A DNA stretch of 64,000 nucleotides. Origin: Paracoccus wurundjeri (lineage in GTDB: Bacteria; Pseudomonadota; Alphaproteobacteria; Rhodobacterales; Rhodobacteraceae). A program made the translations under genes and the position numbers. The notes below the pieces were generated by a model. That model saw nothing but the letters and a program-made list of their open reading frames with translations. It was not told the origin of the DNA and searched no databases. Every line of letters starts with the position of its first letter. Within the stretch, counting starts at the first letter, position 1. This document shows, one piece after another, positions 34,535-42,934 of the stretch. The DNA lies in NCBI RefSeq assembly GCF_030678915.1, contig NZ_JAUUTZ010000013.1:1-64000 (forward strand). The letters run 5' to 3'.

Positions 34535-35344
34535 CTAGCCCTCCAGCCGCGCGACGATCGACAGCAGATCCGCCCACGCCTCGCGTTTGGCGGGCGGGTT
34601 GCGCAGCAGATAGGCGGGATGGGTCATCGGTATTGCGGGCAGCCCGAATGCCTCGGTCCAGGTGCCGCGCAGGCGCAGGATACCGCGGCGGCCAAGGGCG
34701 GCCTGACAGGGAATATTGCCCATCAGCACGATCAGATCGGGCGCGGCCAGTTCGATATGGCGGCGGACGAATGGCAGGCTAAGCGCGATTTCCTCGGGGC
34801 TGGGATCGCGGTTTCCGGGGGGGCGCCATGTCAGGACATTGATGATATACAGCGCCTTTTCGGCATCCACCGCATCCCGCGACAGCCCGATCGCGCCGAA
34901 CATCTGATCCAGCAACTGCCCGGCACGCCCGACAAAGGGCCTGCCCTCGCGATCCTCCTGATCGCCCGGAGCCTCGCCCAGAATCAGAACCCGCGCCTTG
35001 GGATTGCCGTCCGAGAAACAGAAATTCCGCGCGCCCTTCTTCAGTTCGATCCCGTCGAACCGTTCCTGCAGGGTCGCCAGGGTTTCCAGACTGTCGGCAG
35101 AGGCCGCCAGCGCTTCGGCCTCGGCTACCGGCGGCTCCGGCTCGCCCGCAGGTTTCGCCGCCACGGGCCGAACCGTCGGCGCAGGCGCAGGCGCGGCGGC
35201 GCGGGGCCGGTCCTGCAAGGCGAATCGGTCAAGCGGCACATCGGCGACAGGTTCGTCCGCGCCCATCTCGGCCTGCCATTCAAGCAGCGCCAGCGCCGTG
35301 TCCGCGTCGAGTTCGATGCCCTGATATGTCGGATTCCCGCCCAT
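34535..35344 (-). CDS. Uracil-DNA glycosylase, family 4/5-type
   Basis: In this 269-residue protein motif A is LILGEAPGDQEDREGRPFVG, the middle block is INVLTWRPPGNRDPSPEEIA and motif B is HPAYLLRNPPAKREAW. It removes uracil from DNA in base excision repair. Residues 40-90 are a low-complexity Pro/Ala linker. The four cysteines that bind the iron-sulfur cluster in classical family 4 enzymes are not all present (only Cys109 and one later Cys seen), as in the alphaproteobacterial subgroup. Upstream of the ATG the ribosome binding site is weak. Confidence 0.88.
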   Translation of the reverse strand: MGGNPTYQGIELDADTALALLEWQAEMGADEPVADVPLDRFALQDRPRAAAPAPAPTVRPVAAKPAGEPEPPVAEAEALAASADSLETLATLQERFDGIELKKGARNFCFSDGNPKARVLILGEAPGDQEDREGRPFVGRAGQLLDQMFGAIGLSRDAVDAEKALYIINVLTWRPPGNRDPSPEEIALSLPFVRRHIELAAPDLIVLMGNIPCQAALGRRGILRLRGTWTEAFGLPAIPMTHPAYLLRNPPAKREAWADLLSIVARLEG

Positions 35345-35433
35345 GCTGCCAGATTAGCGCATTTCAGGGCGAAATGGACAGCGATTCCCGGGCCGGAAAT
35401 GCAAGGGAGCATCCACCGCCGCGCCCATGGGCA

Positions 35434-36138
35434 TCAATCGGTCACCAGCATATATCCCGCCCCGCGCACCGTTTGCAGGAAACGCGGCTCTTTCGGGTCG
35501 GGTTCGATCTTGCGGCGCAGCCGGGTGATCTGCACATCGATGGCGCGCTCGGAATTCTCGGATTCCTCGCCGGTGCCGCGCCCCAGATCCTCGATCAGCT
35601 CGGACCGGCTGACCGCCTGACCGCGACTCGCCGCCAGCCGCCGCAACAGTGCCTGTTCGGTACCCGTCAGCCGCAGATGGGAATCGCCCTGCCAAAGTTC
35701 CGCCTTCTCGGTATCGTAGCGCAGCATCCCCAAGGTCAGGAATTTGGGCTGCACGGTCTCGGTCGCGGGGACGCGGCGCAGGATGGCGGCGATCCGCAAC
35801 AGCAATTCCCGCGGCTCGAAGGGCTTGGCCAGGTAATCGTCGGCGCCGCTTTCAAGCCCGGTGATCCGGTCGCCGGTCTCGCCCCTGGCCGTCAGCATCA
35901 GGATCGGCATATCCGACCGCTCGCGCAGGTGGCGGGACAGGGAATAGCCATCCTCGCCCGGCATCATCACATCCAGCACGACCAGATCGAAATCCAGCCC
36001 GGCCAGCAGCCGCCGCGCCTGCGACGCATCCCGGGCGCAGGTGACCAGAAAACCGTTCTTGCGCAGGAAGCGGCCCAGAAGGCTGCGGATGCGCTCGTCG
36101 TCATCGACGATCAGAATATGAGTATCTTGGCTGCTCAT
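35434..36138 (-). CDS. petR: OmpR-type response regulator PetR
   Basis: This 234-residue protein has a receiver domain (phosphoacceptor Asp56 in VVLDVMMPGEDGYSLS, Lys in YLAKPFEPRELLLRI) and a C-terminal winged helix (ENSERAIDVQITRLRRKIEP, LQTVRGAGYMLV). The petP-petR pair of Rhodobacter is linked to cytochrome bc1 and photosynthesis gene expression. It overlaps petP by 38 bases. No partner kinase is next to it. Confidence 0.9.
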   Translation of the reverse strand: MSSQDTHILIVDDDERIRSLLGRFLRKNGFLVTCARDASQARRLLAGLDFDLVVLDVMMPGEDGYSLSRHLRERSDMPILMLTARGETGDRITGLESGADDYLAKPFEPRELLLRIAAILRRVPATETVQPKFLTLGMLRYDTEKAELWQGDSHLRLTGTEQALLRRLAASRGQAVSRSELIEDLGRGTGEESENSERAIDVQITRLRRKIEPDPKEPRFLQTVRGAGYMLVTD

Positions 36139-36667
36139 TGGCGGAGTCTTTCTGATCTTCGGGAAAATCCTTCACTGACTGATACAGCCCCCGCGTCTCA
36201 GCGTCCATCATTGCCTCAAGCACCTGCCGGAAACCCGCCACCGCCTGAGGCCCGGCAGTGCGATAGGCGGTCCGCATCCGGGCACGCTGCGCCTCGGACA
36301 GCCGCCGTTCCAGCTCGGTTCCCTTTTCGGTCAGGAAAAGCTGACGCTCGCGGCGGTCCCGGCGTCCGATCTTGCTTTCGACCAGCCCGTCCTCGATCAG
36401 GGTGCGGAGGACCCGGTTCAGGGATTGCTTGGTCACGCCCAGAACCGCAAGAAGCGAGGTCACGGTCAGCCCCGGCCCCCGGTTGATGAAATGCAGCGCG
36501 CGGTGATGGGCCCGGCCGTAATCCATTTCGGCCAGAATCATATCCGGATCGGCCGTAAAGGCGCGATAGGCGAAGAACATCGCCTCGATCCCGCGCCGCA
36601 GCTGGTCATCGGTCAGAAACAGCAGATCTTCGCCAATCATCCCCGGCATCCTGATATTCTGCTGCAT
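36101..36667 (-). CDS. petP: MarR-family regulator PetP
   Basis: The protein is 188 residues from MQQNIRMPGMIGEDLLFLTD, with AAGGAAA before the ATG and a promoter 29 bases upstream. The winged helix covers LTVTSLLAVLGVTKQSLNRV and LRTLIEDGLVESKIGRRDRR. It pairs with PetR as in R. capsulatus. The C-terminal tail (DFPEDQKDSANEQPRYSYSD) is translated in overlap with petR. Palindromes in the ilvE leader could be its targets. Confidence 0.9.
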   Translation of the reverse strand: MQQNIRMPGMIGEDLLFLTDDQLRRGIEAMFFAYRAFTADPDMILAEMDYGRAHHRALHFINRGPGLTVTSLLAVLGVTKQSLNRVLRTLIEDGLVESKIGRRDRRERQLFLTEKGTELERRLSEAQRARMRTAYRTAGPQAVAGFRQVLEAMMDAETRGLYQSVKDFPEDQKDSANEQPRYSYSDRR

Positions 36668-36695
36668 GTTCGTTTCCTTCCATCCATTTACCGGC

Positions 36696-36724
36696 TTGAT
36701 AGGGCAGCCTTGTTGACTTTCCAA
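36696..36724 (-). promoter_or_regulatory. Promoter of petP-petR
   Basis: TTGGAA, 17 bases, TATCAA on the minus strand. Transcription would begin near 36689, giving a leader of about 22 bases to petP, which supports the chosen petP start. Confidence 0.6.
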
Positions 36725-36760
36725 GATTCGATTGCTAGCCGTCAAGCATCTTACGCAAGA

Positions 36761-36810
36761 AATTGGCCAATTCCGGGGTTATTTGCGCAAGATCCGAAAA
36801 TTCCGGAATT
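36761..36810 (+). promoter_or_regulatory. Three palindromes in the ilvE leader
   Basis: aattggccaatt (36761-36772), ttgcgcaa (36783-36790) and aattccggaatt (36799-36810) are perfect palindromes in the divergent region between petP and ilvE. ttacgcaaga and ttgcgcaaga also form a direct repeat. Regulator sites are likely but the protein is not known. Confidence 0.4.
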
Positions 36811-36823
36811 GATGGAGAGTAAA

Positions 36824-37693
36824 ATGACGGCGGCATATGACGATCGTGACGGTAAAATCTGGATGGATGGCGAGTTGGTCGAATGGCGCGACGCGAAAGT
36901 GCATGTCCTGACCCATGCGCTGCATTACGCCAGCTCGGTTTTTGAAGGTGAGCGCTGCTATAACGGCAAGATTTTCAAAGGACATGAACATTCGCTACGG
37001 CTGATCGAATCGGGCCGCCTGCTGGACATGCCGATCCCCTACTCCGCCGAAGAGATCGACATTGCCAAGGATGCCGTGCTGAAGGCGAATGGTTTCACCG
37101 ACGCCTATGTGCGCGCGGTCGCGTGGCGCGGCTCGGGGCCGGATATGGGCGTGTCGGCCCGCCAGAACCCGGTTCGGATGGCCGTTTGCGCATGGGAATG
37201 GGGCAGCTATTACGGTGATGCCAAATGGCAGGGCGCCAAGCTGGACGTCGCCAAATGGAAGCGTCCCAGCCCGGAAACCATCCCCACCGCCGCCAAGGCC
37301 GCCGGTCTCTATATGATCTGCACCATGTCCAAACACGCCGCCGAGGCCAAGGGCTGTTCCGACGCGCTGTTCATGGACTGGGAGGGTTACGTGGCCGAGG
37401 CGACCGGCGCGAATATCTTCTTTGTCAAGAATGGCGAGGTGCATACACCGCTGGCCGACCGTTTCCTGAACGGCATCACCCGCCAGACCGTCATCCAGAT
37501 GATCAAGGACAAGGGCGTGGCCGTGCATGAGCGCCGCATCAAGCCGGAAGAACTGGAAGATTTCCAGGAATGCTTCCTGACCGGCACCGCCGCCGAGGTG
37601 ACCCCGGTCGGCCAGATCGGCGACTGGCATTTCCAGGTCGGCCAGACCACGCGCGGCATTGCCGAGGATTACGAGAAACTCGTTCGGGCGTAA
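36824..37693 (+). CDS. ilvE: Branched-chain amino acid aminotransferase
   Basis: This 289-residue fold-type IV PLP enzyme shows VFEGERCYNGKIFKGHEHSL, the PLP-lysine block PTAAKAAGLYMICTMSKHAA and EATGANIFFVKNGEVHTPLA. It transfers amino groups to and from Leu, Ile and Val. GGAG is six bases before the ATG; an ATG four codons upstream overlaps this site and is less likely. A strong hairpin lies 20 bases after the stop. Confidence 0.95.
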   Translation: MTAAYDDRDGKIWMDGELVEWRDAKVHVLTHALHYASSVFEGERCYNGKIFKGHEHSLRLIESGRLLDMPIPYSAEEIDIAKDAVLKANGFTDAYVRAVAWRGSGPDMGVSARQNPVRMAVCAWEWGSYYGDAKWQGAKLDVAKWKRPSPETIPTAAKAAGLYMICTMSKHAAEAKGCSDALFMDWEGYVAEATGANIFFVKNGEVHTPLADRFLNGITRQTVIQMIKDKGVAVHERRIKPEELEDFQECFLTGTAAEVTPVGQIGDWHFQVGQTTRGIAEDYEKLVRA

Positions 37694-37713
37694 GATATCG
37701 AGGCACTGCTTCG

Positions 37714-37742
37714 CCTCGCGCGGGATCGATATCCGCGCGAGG
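37714..37742 (+). terminator. Hairpin after ilvE
   Basis: A perfect 10-bp stem (cctcgcgcgg / ccgcgcgagg) with a 9-base loop followed by gtgattttgg. The T run is short, but the stem is strong and well placed for termination of ilvE. Confidence 0.6.
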
Positions 37743-37790
37743 GTGATTTTGGACGGTAGCTGAACGGGAATAATCCGCTGTCACGATATC

Positions 37791-37826
37791 CCCGCCGGGC
37801 ATCAATAGCCGCAGGCCCGCCGGGCA
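37791..37826 (-). repeat. Module C repeat, diverged
   Basis: On the minus strand GGGCCTGCGGCTATTGATGC with flanking CCCGGC and CGGCGGGG. It lies between ilvE and the 62-codon gene. The rest of that gap shows no gene. Confidence 0.6.
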
Positions 37827-37953
37827 TTACACGCATTCGCATGATGGGCAGCGCCCAACCGCTCCAATGGGGGGGCGGCTCTGCAAGGTTTTGATTCGAT
37901 TAAAGCCTTGCAGGTTTTACCGTCAGCCAGCCCCACGCCCGGATCTTGCGGCG

Positions 37954-38142
37954 TCAGACTGTCCGGCCACGCGCGATTCGCAGATATTCGGCGGTCTTGC
38001 GATTCACCGAACCACGCATCAAGGGGCGGCTATGCAGCGCCCAGATGGCCGGATGCATGCCCGATTCGCGTTCCTGACGTGTATATTCGCGCAGCCGGTT
38101 GTGATCGGGGCTGCGGGGCTGATCCTCGACATGCTTGCTCAT
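37954..38142 (-). CDS. Small basic hypothetical protein
   Basis: The protein is 62 residues from MSKHVEDQPRSPDHNRLREY, rich in Arg and without membrane segment or Cys. The family is not recognised. Evidence that it is real: GGAGGA just before the ATG and a near-consensus promoter 27 bases upstream. The C-terminal half (RGSVNRKTAEYLRIARGRTV) is compatible with a small nucleic acid-binding or ribosome-associated protein, but this is a guess. It is downstream of ptsN on the same strand. Confidence 0.72.
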   Translation of the reverse strand: MSKHVEDQPRSPDHNRLREYTRQERESGMHPAIWALHSRPLMRGSVNRKTAEYLRIARGRTV

Positions 38143-38168
38143 CGGTTCCTCCAAGGTGGCAGGAAGCC

Positions 38169-38197
38169 AGTATAGCGCCGAATCGCCCCTGTGCCAA
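38169..38197 (-). promoter_or_regulatory. Promoter of the 62-codon gene
   Basis: TTGGCA, 17 bases, TATACT on the minus strand, one of the best sigma-70-type matches in the window. It lies in the 57-base gap after ptsN and would start transcription about 20 bases before the ATG. Confidence 0.7.
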
Positions 38198-38199
38198 AT

Positions 38200-38664
38200 T
38201 CAGGCCGCCTGAATACCCTGCGCCGCCGCCAGAACCGCATGCAGCGCGGTCGGGCTGTCATTGGCGCGAAGCTTGCTGCGCAGATCGGGATCGCGCAACG
38301 TCCGCGACACCAGCGCAAGCGCCTTGAGGTGATCCACGCCGCCGGATTCCGGTGCAAGCAGGGCGAAGATCAGGTCAACCGGTTTGCGGTCCACCGCATC
38401 GAAATCTAACGGCTTGTCCAACCGCAGGAAAAGCCCGACGACCTGGTCAAGCTTGTGCAGGCGCGCATGGGGCAGGGCCACGCCCTCGCCGACGCCGGTC
38501 GGACCAAGGCTTTCGCGTTCCTGCAATGCGTCCAGCACCTCGGACGCATTCAGCCCGTATTGGGAATTTGCCAGATCGGCCAGTTCCTGAAACAGCCTTT
38601 TCTTTGATGTTACCTGCCCGAGGGTGCGAACGGCCCCCGGCCCGAGAATCTCACTAAGTTGCAT
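38200..38664 (-). CDS. ptsN: Nitrogen-PTS EIIA component
   Basis: The 154-residue EIIA-Ntr protein has phosphorylated His66 in EGVALPHARLHKLD. It receives phosphate from EI-Ntr (ptsP, also in this window at 54626-56872) through NPr, which is not here. It regulates potassium and nitrogen/carbon balance. It follows hpf, from which it is separated by a hairpin, the arrangement common in proteobacteria. Confidence 0.95.
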   Translation of the reverse strand: MQLSEILGPGAVRTLGQVTSKKRLFQELADLANSQYGLNASEVLDALQERESLGPTGVGEGVALPHARLHKLDQVVGLFLRLDKPLDFDAVDRKPVDLIFALLAPESGGVDHLKALALVSRTLRDPDLRSKLRANDSPTALHAVLAAAQGIQAA

Positions 38665-38688
38665 TCAGTCCTGTCTTTCCTACGCTTG

Positions 38689-38717
38689 CCGCCCCGACAA
38701 GCCTGTTGCCGGGGCGG
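38689..38717. terminator. Hairpin between hpf and ptsN
   Basis: ccgccccg pairs with cggggcgg (8 bp) around a 13-base loop that can itself pair (caa/ttg). It lies 25 bases before the ptsN start. No T run follows in the sense direction, so it probably affects mRNA stability or ptsN expression level. Confidence 0.5.
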
Positions 38718-38745
38718 TTCTGTCCGGAACGCGGAGCGCGACCGG

Positions 38746-39321
38746 CTATCCGTTTCCACGCGGGTCAATCCAGCCTACATTGCCATCCTCACGGCGATGC
38801 ACGACATTGACACCACCATGTTTCTCATTCCGGAACACCAATAGCGGAGCCCCGGCCAATTCCATCTGCATCACCGCGTCACCCACCGACAAGGTCGGGA
38901 CACGGCTTTCCATCTCTGCGATGATGATGGGTTCAAGTCCGCTTTCCTGCGATTCCCACACATCCTCGTCAGCGGAGAGCACATACAGGCCGGCCTCACC
39001 GAATTCAACCGGTTCCGTACGGTCCTTGTGATGATCTTTCAACCGGCGCTTGTAGCGCCGCAATTGTTTGTCCATCTTTTCGCGACAGGCTTCGAACGAA
39101 GCATATACCTCATTCGCGGCGCCCCGCGCCTGCACGATCAGCCCGGTGGACAAATGAACAACAGCGTCACACAGAAACTGATGCGCATCGCGGGAAAAGG
39201 TGATTGTCGCATCGGTGGGGCGCTGGGAGTATTTCACAACCGTTTCGCCCAGCTCTGTCTCGACATGCGTGCTGAGGGCGTCACCGACATCAATTTGTTT
39301 TCCGCTGATGGTAAAGCGCAT
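38746..39321 (-). CDS. hpf: Long-form ribosome hibernation promoting factor
   Basis: The protein is 191 residues from MRFTISGKQIDVGDALSTHV, with AAGGA six bases upstream. The N-terminal S30AE/RaiA domain covers residues 1-105 and the C-terminal dimerisation domain (SVGDAVMQMELAGAPLLVFR, DGNVGWIDPRG) about 130-190. Long HPF joins two 70S ribosomes into 100S particles in stationary phase. The longer frame upstream overlaps the regulatory region. In many proteobacteria rpoN lies just before hpf; here lptB does. Confidence 0.94.
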   Translation of the reverse strand: MRFTISGKQIDVGDALSTHVETELGETVVKYSQRPTDATITFSRDAHQFLCDAVVHLSTGLIVQARGAANEVYASFEACREKMDKQLRRYKRRLKDHHKDRTEPVEFGEAGLYVLSADEDVWESQESGLEPIIIAEMESRVPTLSVGDAVMQMELAGAPLLVFRNEKHGGVNVVHRREDGNVGWIDPRGNG

Positions 39322-39432
39322 CTTACATCCTTTCCGGTTGCCCGTTTCTGCCTGCGCCGATCCGTTCATAGGTCCCGCGCATGGCGGAAAACGGGAATAG
39401 CGGGGTACGACAAGCCGCACCCACATGAGTCA

Positions 39433-39461
39433 ATTTGGTGACAGCAAAACGTTTCTGTCAA
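39433..39461 (-). promoter_or_regulatory. Promoter and palindrome upstream of hpf
   Basis: On the minus strand TTGACA, 17 bases, CCAAAT. The spacer is a near-perfect palindrome with arms tgacag (39439-39444) and ctgtca (39455-39460) around caaaacgttt. The -10 is poor, so control by an activator or alternative sigma factor is plausible. It lies in the 190-base gap after lptB. Confidence 0.4.
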
Positions 39462-39511
39462 CGGCAAGCATAAGATCTGAAGGAAATTCCTGCGGGGTTC
39501 AGCCAATACCG

Positions 39512-40252
39512 TCAGCCGATATGGAAGCTGTCGCCAAGATAAACCTCGCGCACGCGCTGATCCGCCACGATCTCATCCGTGGTGCCGGACATCAGCACAT
39601 GACCGTCATGCAGGATATAGGCGCGGTCCACGATCGCCAGGGTTTCGCGCACATTATGATCGGTGATCAGAACGCCGATTCCGCGGGTCTTGAGATCATG
39701 CACCAGTTCACGAATTTCCCCCACGGCGATCGGATCGACCCCGGCGAAAGGCTCGTCCAGCAACAGGAATTTGGGCGAAGAGGCCAAACAGCGGGCGATC
39801 TCGACCCGCCGGCGCTCGCCCCCCGACAAGGCCAGCGCGGGCGCGTTCCGCAAATGGCTGATCGAGAAATCCGCCAGAAGCTCTTCAAGCCGGTCCCGGC
39901 GGTGGCGTGGATCGTCAAAGGCGACCTCAAGCACGGCCATGATATTCTGCTCGACCGTAAGGCCCCGGAAAATCGACATTTCCTGCGGCAGATAACCGAT
40001 TCCCATGCGCGCGCGCCGGAACATCGGCAGGCGCGTCGCATCCTGCCCGTCGATCATGACCTGCCCCGCATCCGGCGCGACCAGCCCCGCGATGCAGTAG
40101 AAACAGGTCGTCTTCCCCGAGCCGTTCGGCCCAAGCAACGCCACGACCTCGCCCCGTTTCAGCGTGACCGAGACTTCACGGATCACCAGCCGGTTGCGAT
40201 AGGATTTGCGCAAATCCCTGACCATCAGTCCGTCATTCGACATCTGCTGCAT
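39512..40252 (-). CDS. lptB: LPS export ABC ATPase LptB
   Basis: The 246-residue ABC ATPase has Walker [15 protein letters not shown], signature [20 protein letters not shown] and Walker [21 protein letters not shown]. With LptF and LptG it drives lipopolysaccharide from the inner membrane to LptC and LptA. Its ATG overlaps the lptA stop as TGATG. Confidence 0.96.
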   Translation of the reverse strand: MQQMSNDGLMVRDLRKSYRNRLVIREVSVTLKRGEVVALLGPNGSGKTTCFYCIAGLVAPDAGQVMIDGQDATRLPMFRRARMGIGYLPQEMSIFRGLTVEQNIMAVLEVAFDDPRHRRDRLEELLADFSISHLRNAPALALSGGERRRVEIARCLASSPKFLLLDEPFAGVDPIAVGEIRELVHDLKTRGIGVLITDHNVRETLAIVDRAYILHDGHVLMSGTTDEIVADQRVREVYLGDSFHIG

Positions 40253-40749
40253 CAGTTCGTGCCCGGCTGAAGGACCGAACGCACCCGGCCGTCGACCTTT
40301 GCCGTGCCGGCCGTCAGATCGACCTGCATCCGGTCGCCGGTCAGGACATTCTGGCCCTGCGTCATCACCACGTCACCGGTCAGGACCACCTCGCCCGCCT
40401 CGACATTGTAACTGGCCTCGGCAGCCTCGGCGGCATCCTCGCCGCTGACAAGCGTCACATTGCCCTTGGCGTGAAGCGATTTGATCCGGCTTTGCCCGGC
40501 ATCGGCATATTCCACCGTGACCTGATCGGCGGCAAGGCGCATTTCCCCCTGCCCGATCACCACGTTACCGCTGAAAACCGCATGGCCATCTTCCTGCCGG
40601 ACCGAAAGCTGATCCGCCGACACCTCGACCGGGGCCGAGGCATCCGCTTTCAGGCCCCCGAATCCGACCTGCTGCGCCATTGCCGGCACCGCCACAAAGA
40701 TCGGGGCCACAAGGGTCAGTGCAATCATCATCGAGCGCAGCATCTGCAT
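40252..40749 (-). CDS. lptA: LPS transport periplasmic protein LptA
   Basis: This 165-residue protein has an N-terminal signal peptide ([20 protein letters not shown], cleavage after AMA) and the OstA beta-jellyroll ([40 protein letters not shown]). It bridges the periplasm for LPS export. It sits 15 bases after lptC and overlaps lptB. Confidence 0.94.
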   Translation of the reverse strand: MQMLRSMMIALTLVAPIFVAVPAMAQQVGFGGLKADASAPVEVSADQLSVRQEDGHAVFSGNVVIGQGEMRLAADQVTVEYADAGQSRIKSLHAKGNVTLVSGEDAAEAAEASYNVEAGEVVLTGDVVMTQGQNVLTGDRMQVDLTAGTAKVDGRVRSVLQPGTN

Positions 40750-40764
40750 CTTCCTTCACTGAAA

Positions 40765-41340
40765 TCAGGGTTGGTATATCAAACGCACGCCATCGGTGAA
40801 ATTCAATACCGCCGAATCCTTCTGCTCCGGCCCCGCCTGCAACTCCATCGCCCCCGCCGTAAGCTTGCCGAAAGGCGCGGTCGCCCCGATTCCCTCGGTG
40901 GCCACCATACGCGAACGGTCGGTTGCTGTGTCGATCTTTTCGGCGGTTATATACCATCCCGAAGAGGTCGCCATGGTCACGCCCCCCTGCAAGGTAATCA
41001 ATTCGTCATCCATCGCGCCGGCCGGCGCGGTCAGTTGCGCCGCCAGCCCATCGGGACGGCGCAGATCCAGCCGCAAGCCGTCGGCAGAGCCGCCCGCATC
41101 CTGCGCAGGGCTGATCTGCGAGGCACGCAAGGACAATTCCGCGCCATCCTCTGTCACGCCGGAATATTCCGGGGCGATCATGCGCGGTTCGCGCGCCATG
41201 CTTTCGGCATCGGTCTCGGCATAGGGGATCTCGGGTTCGGTATCCGAGCCGCCCGAGAACAGGAACATCGTCGACAGGATGACAAGCGCCAGCATGGGCA
41301 GCAGGACGCGCAACCAACGAACGATCCGGGTGCGCGTCAT
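40765..41340 (-). CDS. lptC: LPS export protein LptC
   Basis: The protein is 191 residues from MTRTRIVRWLRVLLPMLALV, one N-terminal membrane helix followed by an OstA-like domain (PEYSGVTEDGAELSLRASQI, MATSSGWYITAEKIDTATDR). It accepts LPS from LptBFG and hands it to LptA. It starts 4 bases after kdsD; an ATG 11 codons upstream would overlap kdsD and is less likely. Confidence 0.9.
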   Translation of the reverse strand: MTRTRIVRWLRVLLPMLALVILSTMFLFSGGSDTEPEIPYAETDAESMAREPRMIAPEYSGVTEDGAELSLRASQISPAQDAGGSADGLRLDLRRPDGLAAQLTAPAGAMDDELITLQGGVTMATSSGWYITAEKIDTATDRSRMVATEGIGATAPFGKLTAGAMELQAGPEQKDSAVLNFTDGVRLIYQP

Positions 41341-41344
41341 CGGC

Positions 41345-42298
41345 TCAGACCATCCCGGCCCGCAGGCAGTCATGGATATGCAGGATCCCGACGGGCTTGC
41401 CGTCGGTCACGGCGAAAAGACAGGTGATCTTGCGCGACTGCATCTCGGCCAGCGCAGCCGCAGCCAATGCGTCAGGTTCGATGACGCTGGGATTGCGGGT
41501 CATGACTTCGGCCGCGCTGCGATCCAGAAGCCCGTCCATATGCCGCCGCAAGTCTCCATCGGTGATGATTCCCGTCAACTGACCGCCGCCATCCAGCACC
41601 CCGGTCACGCCGTAGCCCTTCTGGCTGATGATCAGTAACGCCTCGGTCATCGGGTCGTTTTCCTGCACCAGAGGCATTTCGTCATGCATCAGATCGCCCA
41701 CTTTCGCCAGCAGCGCGCCCAGCTTGCCGCCGGGGTGGAAGGTGCGGAAATGCTCGGCGGTGAATTCGCGATGCTCCATCAACGCCACGGCCAACGCGTC
41801 GCCCAGCGCCAGCGTCATGGTGGTCGAGGTGGTGGGCACGATCCCCCGCCCGCAAGCCTCGGGGGCGTCGGGCAGCACAAGCGCCACATCCGATTGCCGC
41901 AGCAAGGTCGAGCCGGGTTTCGACGCCACCCCGATCAGCGGGATCCGGAAGCGGCGGGTATGGGCGATCAGGTCGGCAAGCTCGGGCGTCTCGCCGCTGT
42001 TGGACAGCACAAGCGCCACATCGGATTGCGTGACCATGCCCAGATCGCCGTGGCTCGCCTCGGCCGGGTGGACGAATTGCGCGGGCGTGCCGGTCGAAGC
42101 CAGCGTCGCCGCGATCTTGCGGGCAATATGGCCGGATTTGCCCATGCCGGACACGATCACCCGGCCCGACGCGCCAAGGATCAGGTCGATGGCCTGTTGA
42201 AATTCCGGGCCAAGACCGTCCGCCAGAAGGTCAAGCGCCCTTGCTTCGGTGCGGATTACGCGGGTGGCGGTGTCGAGAAACGAATTCATGCTGCCCAT
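41345..42298 (-). CDS. kdsD: Arabinose-5-phosphate isomerase (KpsF/GutQ family)
   Basis: This 317-residue protein has a SIS domain (GRVIVSGMGKSGHIARKIAA, ALVLSNSGETPELADLIAHT) and two CBS domains from about 200. It converts ribulose-5-phosphate to arabinose-5-phosphate, the first step to Kdo in LPS. It heads the lptCAB genes. No clear ribosome binding site is seen before either of two candidate ATGs (codons 1 and 4). Confidence 0.94.
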   Translation of the reverse strand: MGSMNSFLDTATRVIRTEARALDLLADGLGPEFQQAIDLILGASGRVIVSGMGKSGHIARKIAATLASTGTPAQFVHPAEASHGDLGMVTQSDVALVLSNSGETPELADLIAHTRRFRIPLIGVASKPGSTLLRQSDVALVLPDAPEACGRGIVPTTSTTMTLALGDALAVALMEHREFTAEHFRTFHPGGKLGALLAKVGDLMHDEMPLVQENDPMTEALLIISQKGYGVTGVLDGGGQLTGIITDGDLRRHMDGLLDRSAAEVMTRNPSVIEPDALAAAALAEMQSRKITCLFAVTDGKPVGILHIHDCLRAGMV

Positions 42299-42319
42299 CT
42301 ATTAATGGAAGATATTCAT

Positions 42320-42934
42320 CTAGTGGTGGAAGATATCCTTTTCATCCCCCCAACCCAGCAAATCCAGATGGGCACGCGCCGGAAGGAAATCGAAACAGGC
42401 CTGCGCAAGACCCAAACGATTCTCGCGCCGCAAACGTTCCTCGAGCGCGTCTTTCAGCTTGTGCAGATACAGCACATCCGATGCCGCATATTCCAGTTGC
42501 GCATCCGACAGATCCTCGGCGCCCCAGTCGCTGGTCTGCTGCTGCTTGCTGACATCCACATTCACAAGCTCGGACAGAAGGTTTTTCAGCCCGTGCCGAT
42601 CGGTGAATGTCCGCACCAGTTTCGACGCGATCTTGGTGCACCAGACCGGAGAGGTCACGATCCCGAAGGCGTTTTCCAGCGCAGCGATGTCAAAACGCCC
42701 GAAATGAAACAATTTCAGCACTTTGGGATCGGCGAGCATGCGCGAGAGATTGGGTGCCTCGGTCTGGCCCCTTTCGATCTGGACCAGATGCGCCTGACCA
42801 TCGCCCGAGGACATCTGCACCAGACAAAGCCGGTCCCGGCGCGGGTCAAGCCCCATGGTTTCGGTATCGATGGCCACGACCGGACCAAGATTCAGATCGT
42901 CGGGAAGATCATTCTGGTAAAGATGTATGCTCAT
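42320..42934 (-). CDS. RNase D-like 3'-5' exonuclease
   Basis: This 204-residue DEDDy exonuclease has motif I VVAIDTETMGLDPRRD, motif II KLFHFGRFDIAAL and motif III LEYAASDVLYLHKL. It lacks the C-terminal HRDC domains of E. coli RNase D, as is usual for the short alphaproteobacterial form. It probably trims structured RNA 3' ends. It lies 21 bases upstream of kdsD and may be co-transcribed. Confidence 0.9.
   Translation of the reverse strand: MSIHLYQNDLPDDLNLGPVVAIDTETMGLDPRRDRLCLVQMSSGDGQAHLVQIERGQTEAPNLSRMLADPKVLKLFHFGRFDIAALENAFGIVTSPVWCTKIASKLVRTFTDRHGLKNLLSELVNVDVSKQQQTSDWGAEDLSDAQLEYAASDVLYLHKLKDALEERLRRENRLGLAQACFDFLPARAHLDLLGWGDEKDIFHH

Noticed and set aside
42303..42346. Direct repeat tggaagatat near the end of the RNase D-like gene
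   Set aside because: Two short copies only, one formed by the last codons of the gene; probably chance or a small duplication.
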